In this document: piece by piece, positions 15,945-24,646 of the stretch
Position numbering within the stretch: position 1 is the stretch's first letter
How the letters are laid out: each line of letters starts with the position of its first letter
DNA from: an uncultured Eubacteriales bacterium
GTDB lineage: Bacteria; Bacillota; Clostridia; Christensenellales; UBA1242
Direction of reading: 5' to 3'
DNA: 64,000 nt
Assembly: GCA_948607205.1 (NCBI GenBank)
Contig: CAPERS010000005.1
Location: 1-64,000 of the forward strand
Translations under genes and position numbers: made by a program
Notes under the pieces: generated by a model
What the model was told of the DNA's origin: nothing
Database searches by the model: none
The model's input: the letters and a program-made list of their open reading frames with translations, nothing else

Positions 15945-16762
15945 TATAGCACCTCCTGTGGCAAAAGTTCAAACGGTTTTGAGGTTGTTTTTCCACCAAT
16001 TCCTGTAAGTTTGAATTTTAATTGTTTTCCAACCAAATTTTTTACTTTAAAGTCTGTTTTGAACAGTCCTGCGGTGTGATATTTTGTTTCTATCTTTATT
16101 TCATCCAAAAACCATTCAATTTTGTCGACGAACAAAGATTTTACTTGTAATGTTCCTTGATAATTATCAACTTCAATTGAAACAATTTTTGGCGCGCCTA
16201 TTAAGTTGTTATTTCTTTTTATTTCGAATAAACTTTTCGTATCTTCGAATGAAAGTTCATTCCAACCAACATTTTCATAAGGATTTTTTATTAGTGGAAT
16301 ATTGTTTTGTTTTATTTCGATATCATTTCCACCAAAATTTTCTAAGCGGGCAATAATTTTCCAACGTAGAACTTTATTTCTTTCTTCATAATTGATTAAA
16401 GACTTGTTGAGGTGAGAAGCGAACTGCATTTCTGAGCAGTTATTCACTTTTATAAAATGCTCTTGTGCTTCTTCGCCAAATCCAAGCCGGACTGAATTTT
16501 TAAAATGTTTAACGCCATGACAACGTGAACAAATGGCAATAATATTTTTTAAAGTTTGTGTTTCCTTTTTTATATCAAAATCCCATTCTTCATGAACATC
16601 AAGTTCTTCCGTTTTATTTCCACAAATTTCACATCTTCCATTGGCTCTTTTTAATGCAACTTCACGAAGTTTGTTCCAATCTTTCTTAGATAAAGTCTTA
16701 CTAAAATCATTGTTCCAAGCGCCTTTTGGGAGCATGCTTATTGTTAGTTTTAATTCTTCCAT
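15944..16762 (-). CDS. HNH endonuclease with a C-terminal beta domain
   Basis: A 272-residue protein. The N-terminal half carries an HNH nuclease: C44-x2-C47, H57 in LDVHEEWDF, the Asn in LKNIIAICSR, C78-x2-C81, H82 and H86. The two CxxC knuckles bind structural zinc and the His cluster binds the catalytic metal. Residues about 185-270 are beta-rich (KIVSIEVDNYQGTLQVKS, LVGKQLKFKLTGIGGKTTS) and may be an Ig-like recognition module. AGGAGC lies upstream of the ATG. It is second in the operon, 9 bp after DUF4417. It could be a DNA-targeting effector of a defence or mobile element. Confidence 0.78.
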   Translation of the reverse strand: MEELKLTISMLPKGAWNNDFSKTLSKKDWNKLREVALKRANGRCEICGNKTEELDVHEEWDFDIKKETQTLKNIIAICSRCHGVKHFKNSVRLGFGEEAQEHFIKVNNCSEMQFASHLNKSLINYEERNKVLRWKIIARLENFGGNDIEIKQNNIPLIKNPYENVGWNELSFEDTKSLFEIKRNNNLIGAPKIVSIEVDNYQGTLQVKSLFVDKIEWFLDEIKIETKYHTAGLFKTDFKVKNLVGKQLKFKLTGIGGKTTSKPFELLPQEVL

Positions 16763-16771
16763 GTTTTGCTC

Positions 16772-17509
16772 CTAGACTTCTGGATAAAGTTCACCAGCGA
16801 AATATTTTCTTGTAAACTCTTCAAATCCTATTTTTTTTATTAATTCTTCACTATTAAATGGGTCTATTGATTTTATATTGCCCTTCATTTCTGAAAAAGG
16901 TGTGCCATAGCAAATTATTGCACTTGGTTTGATTTTTTTCATCATGATTTCATAGCCTTCCATAAAGCCTTTTTTATTATCCTCTCTTGTATATGTCGAA
17001 ACTGCAACAACAGAACCTTTTTCCACACCATCACAAAAGAAATCAAAACAATCATAGGAACCCCAAGAGATTGTGGGAATTACTAACATACCTTGTTTTT
17101 GCCAAAAAGCACCGCACCAACGATTTTTGAAAACACTATCAATTTGCTTAGCAAGTGGCATATCTTTATAGGTGCTAAATTCTGGGGTTAATAATGCATA
17201 ATATTGGTCAAGTTTTTCAAGCGCAATTTCTGGTTTTTCATATACATTTTCAAAATTCCAATCATAAGTAAAAAAATGAATAGTTTTAGATTTATTGTCA
17301 TTATCTTCTTTTTTTGTTTTAAGATAACTTAACAATTCAATTTTATCTATATCTATATTTTGTTTCTTAATAAGTGGCATTCCATATTTTCCACATTTTT
17401 CAAACTCATTTCTTACAAGTTTTTGTTTTTTTTTTCGCTTTTCATCATCAGAGTCGAATTTGTTGTCGTCATTAGAAAAAAGCGAACTTAATTGTTCGTT
17501 TTTTATCAT
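16772..17509 (-). CDS. DUF4417-family protein
   Basis: A 245-residue protein. After a charged N terminus (residues 1-35) the sequence matches the DUF4417 pattern: GMPLIKKQNID, KTIHFFTYDWNFENVYEKPE, LTPEFSTYKDMP, FKNRWCGAFWQKQGMLVIPTISWG, FFCDGVEKGSVVAVSTYTRE and IKPSAIICYGTPFSEMKGNI. The molecular function of this family is unknown; it is frequent on mobile elements and in gut Firmicutes. It is the first gene of the operon, with AAAGGAG 6 nt before the ATG. Leucine and isoleucine codons here lean to TTA and ATA more than in neighbouring genes, which hints at transfer. Confidence 0.8.
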   Translation of the reverse strand: MIKNEQLSSLFSNDDNKFDSDDEKRKKKQKLVRNEFEKCGKYGMPLIKKQNIDIDKIELLSYLKTKKEDNDNKSKTIHFFTYDWNFENVYEKPEIALEKLDQYYALLTPEFSTYKDMPLAKQIDSVFKNRWCGAFWQKQGMLVIPTISWGSYDCFDFFCDGVEKGSVVAVSTYTREDNKKGFMEGYEIMMKKIKPSAIICYGTPFSEMKGNIKSIDPFNSEELIKKIGFEEFTRKYFAGELYPEV

Positions 17510-17627
17510 TGTAATCTCCTTTTTTTGTTTTTTGGTTACGCAAAGAGAATACCATTCAAAAATTTATATTTTCAAGTTTTACTGCCAAAATCTTGTGATA
17601 ATTGCCGAGTTTGTCAAATAAAATATC

Positions 17628-18338
17628 ATGATGAAAATAAAATTTCTAACAATCAAGAAAAAGGCAATTGTTGCCGGATTATTATCGATTTTGCTTATTG
17701 CAGGTGCAGTGCTGGCGCTGTATTTGTCAAGACCTGCAAGTTATCCAAAGCCAGAGTTTTCGGTGTGTATTGATGCAGGGCATGGTGGTCGTGATGGGGG
17801 CGCAGAAGGAAAGGTAACTGGTGTCACAGAAAGTCGGCTCAATCTTGAATTTGCTCAAACTCTTCGTGAGATGTGTCAAAGTTTTGGTTTTGGAGTTGTC
17901 ATGACGAGGAGTGATATGAACGGATTATACTCGCCAACTGCAACAAACAAAAAGCGAAGTGAAATGGAAAAGCGAAAGGAAATCATTGACAAAAGCGGTG
18001 CGGATGCTGTTATCAGCATTCACATGAACAGTTTTGCTTTGTCATCTGCGCATGGAGCATATGTTTTTTATGGTGCTGGCAATGAAAAGGGTTTTAGTCT
18101 TGCCAAAAGCATTCAGACTTCACTTTGTCGCGATTTTGAGTCAGCAAGAAAGACGGTGAGTGTTGGCGATTATTATGTTCTCAACTGTCATGAAAAAGCA
18201 GGAGTGCTGGTTGAATGTGGGTTTTTATCTAATGCAGAAGAAGAGAGATTGCTCTGCGATAAGGAATATCAAAGAAAGATGTGCTATTCCATTCTCGTTG
18301 GGCTTATTGATTATTTCTCCATGAACGAGTCAAACTGA
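17628..18338 (+). CDS. cwlD: N-acetylmuramoyl-L-alanine amidase, CwlD type
   Basis: A 236-residue amidase_3 enzyme with one N-terminal membrane helix (about residues 13-33). Zinc ligands are H52 (DAGHGGRDGG), E68 (TESRLNLEF) and H132 (SIHMNSF); the catalytic Glu is E196 (VECGFLSN). The short form with an N-terminal anchor and no binding repeats fits CwlD, the spore-cortex amidase that helps make muramic delta-lactam. The nearby spoIIE supports this. The gene opens ATGATG with no SD site, and TAAAAT (17619-17624) lies 6 nt before the second ATG, so the mRNA may be leaderless. Confidence 0.85.
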   Translation: MMKIKFLTIKKKAIVAGLLSILLIAGAVLALYLSRPASYPKPEFSVCIDAGHGGRDGGAEGKVTGVTESRLNLEFAQTLREMCQSFGFGVVMTRSDMNGLYSPTATNKKRSEMEKRKEIIDKSGADAVISIHMNSFALSSAHGAYVFYGAGNEKGFSLAKSIQTSLCRDFESARKTVSVGDYYVLNCHEKAGVLVECGFLSNAEEERLLCDKEYQRKMCYSILVGLIDYFSMNESN

Positions 18339-18405
18339 AAAAGTTTAATTTTGCTGGACTTGTGATAAAATTTCGAGTATAATCAAGAACATACGGAGGA
18401 AGTTT

Positions 18406-18963
18406 ATGTTAGTGATAATTTCAGGCGTCAGCGGTGTTGGCAAAAACACTGTTATCAGTGAAATTATGAATAGGCGAGACAATGTCAAGTTTTTCAATTC
18501 TGGCACAACACGCGAAAGGAGACCATTTGAAAAAGATGGCGAGCCATACATTTTTATGAGCAAAGATGAGTTTTTAAAGCGTCAAAAAAATGAAGAATTT
18601 TTTGAAACGCAAGAGGTGCACGGAAACTTTTATGGCATTCTATACAAAAGCCTTGAAGAAGCGATAAAAAATGAGAAGATTTTCTATGTGCGCGACATTG
18701 ACGTCTATGGAAATGTTAGGCTCAAAAACTATATGAATGGCAAAGGCAGATGTCTTTCAATCTTTCTTGATGCGCCTGATGAAGTTATTAAATCAAGACT
18801 TATCGGCAGAGGAGAAAGCGAAGAAAGGGCAAATGTGCGCATGTCGCGTGCGCAAATGGAAAGAGAGCATTTGCACGAGTATGACTATGTCATTGAAAAC
18901 ATCGACCTTGAAAAAACGGTGAGTAAAGTTTTGGATATTTTTGACGAGGCAAAAAATCAATAA
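18406..18963 (+). CDS. gmk: Guanylate kinase
   Basis: A 185-residue enzyme that phosphorylates GMP to GDP. The P-loop is ISGVSGVGKNT (residues 5-15), followed by the GMP-binding segment FNSGTTRERRPFEKDGEPYIF and the FFETQEVHGNFYGI motif. The LID carries RLIGRGESEERANVRM. Asn14 replaces the usual Ser or Gly after the P-loop Lys, a small departure. CGGAGGA lies 7 nt before the ATG and a TATAAT sits about 25 bp further up. It stands between cwlD and spoIIE, with a terminator-like hairpin after it. Confidence 0.9.
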   Translation: MLVIISGVSGVGKNTVISEIMNRRDNVKFFNSGTTRERRPFEKDGEPYIFMSKDEFLKRQKNEEFFETQEVHGNFYGILYKSLEEAIKNEKIFYVRDIDVYGNVRLKNYMNGKGRCLSIFLDAPDEVIKSRLIGRGESEERANVRMSRAQMEREHLHEYDYVIENIDLEKTVSKVLDIFDEAKNQ

Positions 18964-19001
18964 TGTTTTTCTACTATCATTATGATAAAATTATGATATT
19001 T

Positions 19002-19042
19002 TCAGCATAAAGGGACAAATTTCTTTTAGGCTGATTTTTTTT
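19002..19042 (+). terminator. Probable terminator of gmk
   Basis: TCAGC (19002-19006) pairs with GCTGA (19030-19034), with an inner AAAG/CTTT pairing, followed by eight T. The short stem and large loop make it a weak call. Confidence 0.45.
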
Positions 19043-19082
19043 AAAATTGTATAATTTTTATATCTAAAATTGGAGAAAAGAT

Positions 19083-21371
19083 ATGAGAATTAATAACAAA
19101 GTCTATCACCTTTTGATGTTCGTGCTTTTTTGCGCACTCTTTTTCGTTTTGCAGTTTGCAAGTGTGGGCGGACATGTTTATCCTTTTGCCTATGCAATGC
19201 TTTTCGCTCTTGCTTGGGCAAATCAAAAAGTTTGGCTTATTTGTCCGGCATATATCATATCTGCCATCGCCAAGTCTTGCACCTTTGAAAGCGCAATAAA
19301 TGCGGTGGTTGTGTGCGTTATGCTGGCACTGCCATATTACATACATATCGTCACCAAAAAGAATATGAAAAAGTGGGAACTTGGAATATATGCCGTTCTC
19401 AGTCAAGTTTCAGCAATAGTCTTTTCAGTGCTTGGTGGAGTGCATCCAGCAATCATCGTTTCAGATGTGGTGATTGCAGTGCTTTTTCTCTATGCGTCAA
19501 TCACAATCTTCGAGCCAATCATCATTCGTGGCTTTGCCTATAAACTCACAAGCCTTGAACTCGTCTGCGGTGGCGTTGTTCTTATGGCAATAAGCAACGG
19601 ACTTTCAGGCTTTTCGCTTTTCGGCTTTTCTTTCTTAAAACTCTTTGTGGCGTTTGCTCTTCTTTCAATTTCCTACACCTCCAAAACATCCTATACAACG
19701 CTGATTGCAGGCGTCATGGGTCTGGGCACACTGGTCGCCTCAAACAATCCACTGTATATCGCACCTTTCATGCTGTGGGCGTTGTCAATTGTGGCGTTTA
19801 AATCAATGAAAAGGATTTATCCTTTCGTTGCAATCATTGTTGCCGAAGTTGTGATTGGGTTCTATTTCAGACTGTATTTAACCTTTGGCATCCTTGAAGT
19901 TGCACCTCTTCTGCTCGGTGCGCTCATCTTCCTCTTCCTGCCAAAGAAGTGGTATGACAACCTTGCTGTTCTTCTTTCTTCTGGTTCTGATAGGTTGGCT
20001 GTCAAAAATATGGTCAATCGCAACCGTGAAGTTTTATATCGAAGGCTTAACAACTTGTCCGAAGTTTTTTACGAGATGAATGGTGTCTTTAAAAAACTTA
20101 TCAAGGAAGAAATGAGCGCGGAAGAAGTGACCAGCCTTTTGTTTGAAGAGGTGCGTGATGGAATATGCAAAAACTGTCCTGAATACAAGCACTGCCACAG
20201 AACATTCTCAGCCGACACGAAAAAAATGTTTTCTGAGCTTATAACCATTGCCATGGAGCGCGGAAGAATAACTCTTCTCGACTTTCCAAGTTACCTAACA
20301 TCTCGCTGTGGACGAGTAAACAATTTGATAAGTGAAATTAATACCCTGACAAAACAATACAAAAACTATGCAAACCTTGTTGGCAACATTGACAATTCAA
20401 AGCTTCTCATATCCGACCAACTTGGTGGCATGGCTCAAATCATGAAATCGCTTGCTGGCGAAGTTGACAGCCTTGTGTCATTCAATTCATCACAAGAAAA
20501 CAAAATCATCGACGAACTGGCATACAACAATATCATCTGCACTGACGCGGTGGTTTATGATAAAGACGCGCGAACAGTTATGGCAAGCCTCGTTGTTCGC
20601 AGTGAAGACGCGTCAAGACCAAAACTCAATCAAGTCGTTTCCAAAGTCTGCGGAAACAAAATGTCAGCCTATGAGGTCTATCCGTCAACGCGCGCAGGTC
20701 TTGTCAATGTCAACCTCAAAACATCTCCGCGCTATGACGCAATCTTTGGCGTGGCAAGTCAGGCAAAGACTGGCACGTCAGCCTCTGGTGACACGCACAG
20801 CGTGATACGGCTTGACGGTGATAGGTTTATGTTCGCGCTCTGCGACGGTATGGGCAGTGGCGAAAAAGCCAGTGAAAAAAGTGAAACGGCAATAGGTCTG
20901 ATTGAAAACTTCTATAAAGCAGGCTTTGACAATGATATAATCCTCTCCTCAGTCAACCGCCTACTCAATCTTGAAAAAGACGACATCTTCTCAACCATTG
21001 ACATCTGCGTAGTCGACCTTAAAAACGGAATTGCAGACATTGTCAAAATGGGCGCGCCGTCTTCATATATTCGTGGCGAGGATGAGTGCAAAATTATCGA
21101 AGGTGGAGCGCTTCCAGTTGGCGTGCTTCAAGAGGCAAAAGCGCAGACACAAAAGATTGTCATTAATGGTCAAGATTTCATTATCATTTGCAGTGACGGA
21201 ATCAGTGACAGCTATGGCTCTGACGGTGAGTTTAAAGACTTCATCCTCACAATCAAAACTTCAAACCCACAAGAGTTTGCTGATAAGATTATCGAAAAAG
21301 CACTCGCGAACAATAATGGCTATGCAGTTGACGATATGACAGTCCTCGTTGTGAAAATTTTTGAAAGTTAG
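19083..21371 (+). CDS. spoIIE: Stage II sporulation protein E (SpoIIE)
   Basis: A 762-residue protein. About ten hydrophobic segments fill residues 1-300, followed by a cytoplasmic linker with paired cysteines (CKNCPEYKHC) and a C-terminal PP2C phosphatase domain from about residue 540. The phosphatase motifs are visible: LCDGMGSGEKASEKS, FSTIDICVVDL, KMGAPSSYIRG, IICSDGISDSYG and VDDMTVLVVKI. SpoIIE dephosphorylates SpoIIAA to release sigma-F in the forespore. Length and layout match the Firmicutes family (B. subtilis 827). GGAG lies 7 nt before the ATG. This gene is the best evidence here that the organism forms endospores. Confidence 0.95.
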   Translation: MRINNKVYHLLMFVLFCALFFVLQFASVGGHVYPFAYAMLFALAWANQKVWLICPAYIISAIAKSCTFESAINAVVVCVMLALPYYIHIVTKKNMKKWELGIYAVLSQVSAIVFSVLGGVHPAIIVSDVVIAVLFLYASITIFEPIIIRGFAYKLTSLELVCGGVVLMAISNGLSGFSLFGFSFLKLFVAFALLSISYTSKTSYTTLIAGVMGLGTLVASNNPLYIAPFMLWALSIVAFKSMKRIYPFVAIIVAEVVIGFYFRLYLTFGILEVAPLLLGALIFLFLPKKWYDNLAVLLSSGSDRLAVKNMVNRNREVLYRRLNNLSEVFYEMNGVFKKLIKEEMSAEEVTSLLFEEVRDGICKNCPEYKHCHRTFSADTKKMFSELITIAMERGRITLLDFPSYLTSRCGRVNNLISEINTLTKQYKNYANLVGNIDNSKLLISDQLGGMAQIMKSLAGEVDSLVSFNSSQENKIIDELAYNNIICTDAVVYDKDARTVMASLVVRSEDASRPKLNQVVSKVCGNKMSAYEVYPSTRAGLVNVNLKTSPRYDAIFGVASQAKTGTSASGDTHSVIRLDGDRFMFALCDGMGSGEKASEKSETAIGLIENFYKAGFDNDIILSSVNRLLNLEKDDIFSTIDICVVDLKNGIADIVKMGAPSSYIRGEDECKIIEGGALPVGVLQEAKAQTQKIVINGQDFIIICSDGISDSYGSDGEFKDFILTIKTSNPQEFADKIIEKALANNNGYAVDDMTVLVVKIFES

Positions 21372-21402
21372 AAAAAACCACCTAAACATAGGTGGCTTTT
21401 TT
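21372..21402 (+). terminator. Terminator of spoIIE
   Basis: CCACCT (21378-21383) and AGGTGG (21390-21395) form the stem, followed by CTTTTTTT. Confidence 0.9.
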
Positions 21403-21546
21403 TAATACGATTTATGTTTACACTTTTTTTGTTTCTTGCTGAAATTTTTTAAAAATGTATACACAATAGGTAAATGTTAAGATCAAATTGTATGTTAAAA
21501 TAATTAAGACAGCAAGAATGTTTGCCAAGTCTTAAAAGGAAAGATT

Positions 21547-21798
21547 ATGAAACAAACAAAAATATTAAATAATAATTGCGAAAATTATGTTCAACATTAT
21601 TATTATAATAAAAATTTAAAAAGTTTTTTTACTACAAACAGTGGCCATTGCAAAAAGTTTAAAAAGAATTGTGATTGTTGTTCTGATTTTGTTGTGCAAG
21701 CAAAAAGTTCAGAAGAAACTGAAATTTCAATTCATCAACAACTTTCTCGCATTTTAAATATTTTAAATTTCATTATCAAATTGTTTGATAAAGAATAG
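21547..21798 (+). CDS. Small Cys/His-rich protein, member of a local family
   Basis: An 83-residue protein with C11-x5-H17, G33-H34-C35, then C42, C44 and C45, followed by a helical C terminus (HQQLSRILNILNFIIKLFDKE). The His/Cys spacing suggests metal binding. The broken gene at 28544-28806 encodes the same arrangement (C-x4-QH, GHC, CxxC, terminal leucine-rich helix), so this is a small lineage family. AAAAGGAAAG precedes the ATG, and a TTAAGAC/GTCTTAA stem lies about 40 bp upstream. A strong terminator follows. No function is known to me. Confidence 0.65.
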   Translation: MKQTKILNNNCENYVQHYYYNKNLKSFFTTNSGHCKKFKKNCDCCSDFVVQAKSSEETEISIHQQLSRILNILNFIIKLFDKE

Positions 21799-21826
21799 TA
21801 GTAAAATATTTAATAAGGTTGCTATT

Positions 21827-21855
21827 AAAAAATAGCAGAAATTCTGCTATTTTTT
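21827..21855. terminator. Bidirectional terminator
   Basis: AAAAAATAGCAG (21827-21838) pairs with CTGCTATTTTTT downstream, with A and T runs on both sides. It separates the Cys-rich gene from the converging tilS. Confidence 0.9.
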
Positions 21856-21876
21856 CTTTCTGTTAAAATTAATCTT

Positions 21877-23205
21877 TTATTTCACAACCTCGATTGAATA
21901 TGCGGTTGGGACATTTTCAATTTTTACCTTATCTGAAATTTCAACACCTGCAATAGCATAAACTTCATTTCCGCTTGCAAGAACTGGAAGAGTTCCGCGT
22001 TGGCGCTGAGGAATTTTCTTGTCAATCAGATAACTTTTAAGTTTTTTGCTTCCGCCACCAAACTTTTCAAACATATCTCCGTCTTGACGAAATCTCCAAG
22101 TTGCATCTTTTGGCACTTTGCGATAGTCAAGAATCAGCACATTTTCGCGTGGTGTGAAATCTTTGACGCGTCTGACAATCACTTTGCCAAAGCCTTTAAC
22201 TTCAAACTCACCACACTTGAAAGGTTGGTCAAGGGTTGTTTCTTCTTCGTGGCGGTTGGCGATTGTGAGATAGTCATATTCTTTCACTGCATACGCCTCA
22301 AAAGGCAGATAGATTCTTTTGCCGTTTGCACCATTGACGGCAAGGTCTTTGATTGCCATAATGTGCTTTCTTTCGATATCATAAGTGATTCCAATACGCT
22401 TGAAAGTTTTGAAAAGCATACGCACTACAACTGGATTTTCGTAAAGGAAATATGAAGTTGGGATGCGGGCAATCTTGCCGTCAATCATGACAGCGTCAGC
22501 ATAAGTGTGAGCGTTTATGTATTCATCATCTTCCTTGATTGCCTGAGCGAAATTGTTTATGCTTTCAACTGCTTTTGGCCAGCGCTTTGTCACCTCTTTC
22601 ATAAGCACATTGCGAACAAAGTTGCGGTTGTATGAATTATCGTCATTTGTGTAGTCATCGTTATAGTCAATTCGGTTGAGGGCGATGTATTCCATAATCT
22701 CTTCTTTGCTTGTTGTCAGCATTGGGCGAATGTAAATTCCGTCGCGAATTGGTTCCATTCCTTTTGCGCCTGAAACGCCAGAGCCACGGAAGATGTGCAT
22801 AAGGATTGTTTCGGCTTGGTCTTGCATATGATGTGCGAGTGCAATCTTGTCAACAAGTCCTTTTTTGATAAGCGCCTTGAAAACGCCATAGCGACCATCT
22901 CTTGCAGCAGTTTCAAGAGAAACGCCTCTTTCTTTGGCAAGTTTTGGCGCGTCAATGCGGAATTTATAGAACCTCACGCCAAGTTCTCTCGCTTTGGCAC
23001 GCACAAGGTCTGAGTCCATATATGAATTTTCTCTTATGCCATGGTCGACATGAATGGCAACCACTTCAATGTCAAACTTGTTTTGGTTCTCAGCGAGATA
23101 GTTGAGAAGTGCCATTGAGTCGCTTCCGCCACTTACGCCAACACCAACACAATCGCCAGCTTTAAACATTTTGTTTTCTTTGATAAACTCTTCAATTCTT
23201 TCCAT
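21877..23205 (-). CDS. tilS: tRNA(Ile)-lysidine synthase
   Basis: A 442-residue enzyme that converts the wobble C of tRNA-Ile(CAU) to lysidine so that AUA is read as Ile. The PP-loop is SGGSDS at residues 25-30, followed by VVAIHVDHGIREN, ETAARDGRYG, ALAHHMQDQAETILM and FRGSGVSGAKGM. The C-terminal TilS domain contains WRFRQDGDMF and KKIPQRQRGTLPVL. I start it at the ATG at 23205 with GGAG 8 nt upstream; the frame from 23223 would place the SD inside the gene. The 5' region carries an 8-bp hairpin. Confidence 0.93.
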   Translation of the reverse strand: MERIEEFIKENKMFKAGDCVGVGVSGGSDSMALLNYLAENQNKFDIEVVAIHVDHGIRENSYMDSDLVRAKARELGVRFYKFRIDAPKLAKERGVSLETAARDGRYGVFKALIKKGLVDKIALAHHMQDQAETILMHIFRGSGVSGAKGMEPIRDGIYIRPMLTTSKEEIMEYIALNRIDYNDDYTNDDNSYNRNFVRNVLMKEVTKRWPKAVESINNFAQAIKEDDEYINAHTYADAVMIDGKIARIPTSYFLYENPVVVRMLFKTFKRIGITYDIERKHIMAIKDLAVNGANGKRIYLPFEAYAVKEYDYLTIANRHEEETTLDQPFKCGEFEVKGFGKVIVRRVKDFTPRENVLILDYRKVPKDATWRFRQDGDMFEKFGGGSKKLKSYLIDKKIPQRQRGTLPVLASGNEVYAIAGVEISDKVKIENVPTAYSIEVVK

Positions 23206-23223
23206 ATCACATTCTCCATACAT

Positions 23224-23244
23224 TTAGCGCACAAAATGCGCTAA
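23224..23244 (-). promoter_or_regulatory. Hairpin in the tilS leader
   Basis: TTAGCGCA (23224-23231) and TGCGCTAA (23237-23244) form a perfect 8-bp stem with a 5-nt loop, about 11 nt upstream of GGAG in the tilS mRNA. It could modulate ribosome access or mRNA stability. Confidence 0.5.
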
Positions 23245-23408
23245 GTTCAATACAAAGATAGATTATACAACAAAAAAATATTTTCCGCAATAGCAAAAAA
23301 GAAAAAAATACCAAAATTTTGCTTTTTTATTTGAAAAATAAAGACAATTCAATAAATTTAATAATATTTCAAAGCACTTTAAATTTCGCAATAACGTAGC
23401 ATAAACAC

Positions 23409-23438
23409 AAAAAACAGCGAATGTCTTCGCTGTTTTTT
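23409..23438 (-). terminator. Terminator of the copy A paralogue
   Basis: AAAAAACAGCGAA (23409-23421) pairs with TTCGCTGTTTTTT (23426-23438). The same terminator follows copy B. Confidence 0.9.
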
Positions 23439-24106
23439 CATACTAATATCGTGTAGTCAATTTTGATTGAGAAAGTGTCATCGTTGAATTCATAAGTTGA
23501 AGAGAAGTTCTCTCCCTCGATTGTGATGATTTCTGTGTTTATTGCCTCGTTGAATATCTCTTTGACATATTCAAAGTCATAGCCATACATTTCAAGTTCT
23601 TCGATGTTAAATGTTAGTGTGTAAGTTACATTTTCAATATCTTTATCATATAACGTCTCAACTTCGACACAAGTCATCATAAAGAAAAAGTCTTTAAGTG
23701 ACAAAATTTCATTCTCAATTTCAATATAGAAAGTTGAAAAGTCAGGTCCTTCAGGTTCAACTGGCTCTGTTGGTTCAGTAGGAACTTCTGGCTCTTCAGG
23801 TTTTTCAGGTTCAGTTGGCAGTTCGGGTTCAGTTGGTTTTTCTGCATCATCAGGAACTTCAGGTTGCTCTGGAAGTTCTGGTTTTGTTGTGTCATTATCA
23901 TCTGGAAGGTTTGGTTCATCTGGAATTACAATTGAATTATCGTCGTCACCACTTGGATTTTTATTTGGGTCGTCGTAACCCTCACTGTTTCCCGGCAAAA
24001 AGGAATCTGGATTGTCACGGAAGTATAGCCCTGTTCCAATGCCAACACCTGTTAAAATGATTATGGCAAGCATGATGCAAGCAAAAATTTTCCCTTTCAT
24101 AACCAA
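23438..24106 (-). CDS. Surface protein with Pro/Glu spacer, paralogue A
   Basis: A 222-residue protein. I start it at the TTG at 24106 (AAAGGG upstream; next ATG at 24100). The frame open further upstream is not conserved in copy B, where one A is missing. The N terminus has one hydrophobic helix (FACIMLAIIILTGVGIGTGLYF), then an acidic stretch (PNKNPSGDDDNS), then about 60 residues of Pro-Glu-Lys repeats (PEEPEVPTEP type) and a 90-residue beta-rich ectodomain ending SIKIDYTILV. The spacer resembles wall-spanning regions. The ends are almost identical to paralogue B while the core has diverged. Confidence 0.75.
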   Translation of the reverse strand: MVMKGKIFACIMLAIIILTGVGIGTGLYFRDNPDSFLPGNSEGYDDPNKNPSGDDDNSIVIPDEPNLPDDNDTTKPELPEQPEVPDDAEKPTEPELPTEPEKPEEPEVPTEPTEPVEPEGPDFSTFYIEIENEILSLKDFFFMMTCVEVETLYDKDIENVTYTLTFNIEELEMYGYDFEYVKEIFNEAINTEIITIEGENFSSTYEFNDDTFSIKIDYTILV

Positions 24107-24235
24107 TAAAACCCTTTTTCTTTTTGACATAATATTACAAAATTCGACAAGACAAATTGTAAAAGTTTTCAACCCCAAAAGTCAAATGAATTAGCAATAT
24201 TTTTTAAAAACAATTTAATATTTTTTGGATTTTTT

Positions 24236-24389
24236 ATTTTTTTTGGTTGATTTTACACAATAAGTGAGTATTCTTACGCTTTATTTCTCTTGTTTAGATT
24301 TATTTATCATGTCCGAAATATTTTATTGTTCAAATTTAATCATAAATTTGAAATAGCGCTAAGCGACAAAAGGTGAGTATAATAAAAAC
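24236..24389. other. Gap between copy A and the tRNA-Ile region
   Basis: About 150 bp of AT-rich DNA with no gene that I can support. It ends in GTGAGTATAATAAAAAC, just before the terminator of the broken tRNA copy. Confidence 0.4.
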
Positions 24390-24503
24390 AAAAAAATCAC
24401 TCGGATAGAGTGACTCCTCTGGTAGAGATGAGTGGACTCGTTATGCGTAGCATGGCCGAGCACGCACACTTTCTCGACAGCTCCGACACCGACCCCCACC
24501 TTA
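24390..24503 (-). pseudogene. Broken partial duplicate of tRNA-Ile with its own terminator
   Basis: The 24 bp at 24417-24440 are identical to the 3' end of the intact tRNA-Ile (24644-24667). The 17 bp ending at 24503 match its anticodon-stem region. About 47 unrelated bases lie between the two pieces. A terminator like that of the real tRNA follows (TCACTC/GAGTGA plus T run, 24390-24414). The 24504-24616 stretch is GC-richer than its surroundings and full of small hairpins such as GCAAAGTGAAACTTTGC. This looks like a tandem duplication disrupted by a palindromic element. Confidence 0.7.
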
Positions 24504-24616
24504 GAAGAACCTGCCTTACGGCAGAACCTTAGCACTGACTTTGTTCGCTGCGCAGGAACACCCTGATGCAAAGTTTCACTTTGCGTGTCACTTCGTGCCA
24601 CAAGGTGGGGCAGGAT

Positions 24617-24640
24617 AAAAAAATCCACTCAAAATGAGTG
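24617..24640 (-). terminator. Terminator of tRNA-Ile
   Basis: CACTC (24626-24630) and GAGTG (24636-24640) form the stem. The minus strand then carries GGATTTTTTT. Confidence 0.8.
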
Positions 24641-24646
24641 AATCTC

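Larger units (their letters stand above)
23393..24235. repeat. Large inverted repeat, copy A
   Basis: About 840 bp that recur in opposite orientation at 27677-28527. Similarity covers the promoter region (including the segment running from about 24117 to 24235), the signal and linker of the encoded protein, its 3' end and the terminator. Only the middle of the ectodomain has diverged. Recombination between the two copies would invert the 3.4 kb between them. Confidence 0.85.

Noticed and set aside
24359..24628. An 89-codon frame on the minus strand over the broken tRNA copy
   Set aside because: It runs through tRNA-derived and hairpin sequence including terminators, with no ribosome site, so it is not a gene.
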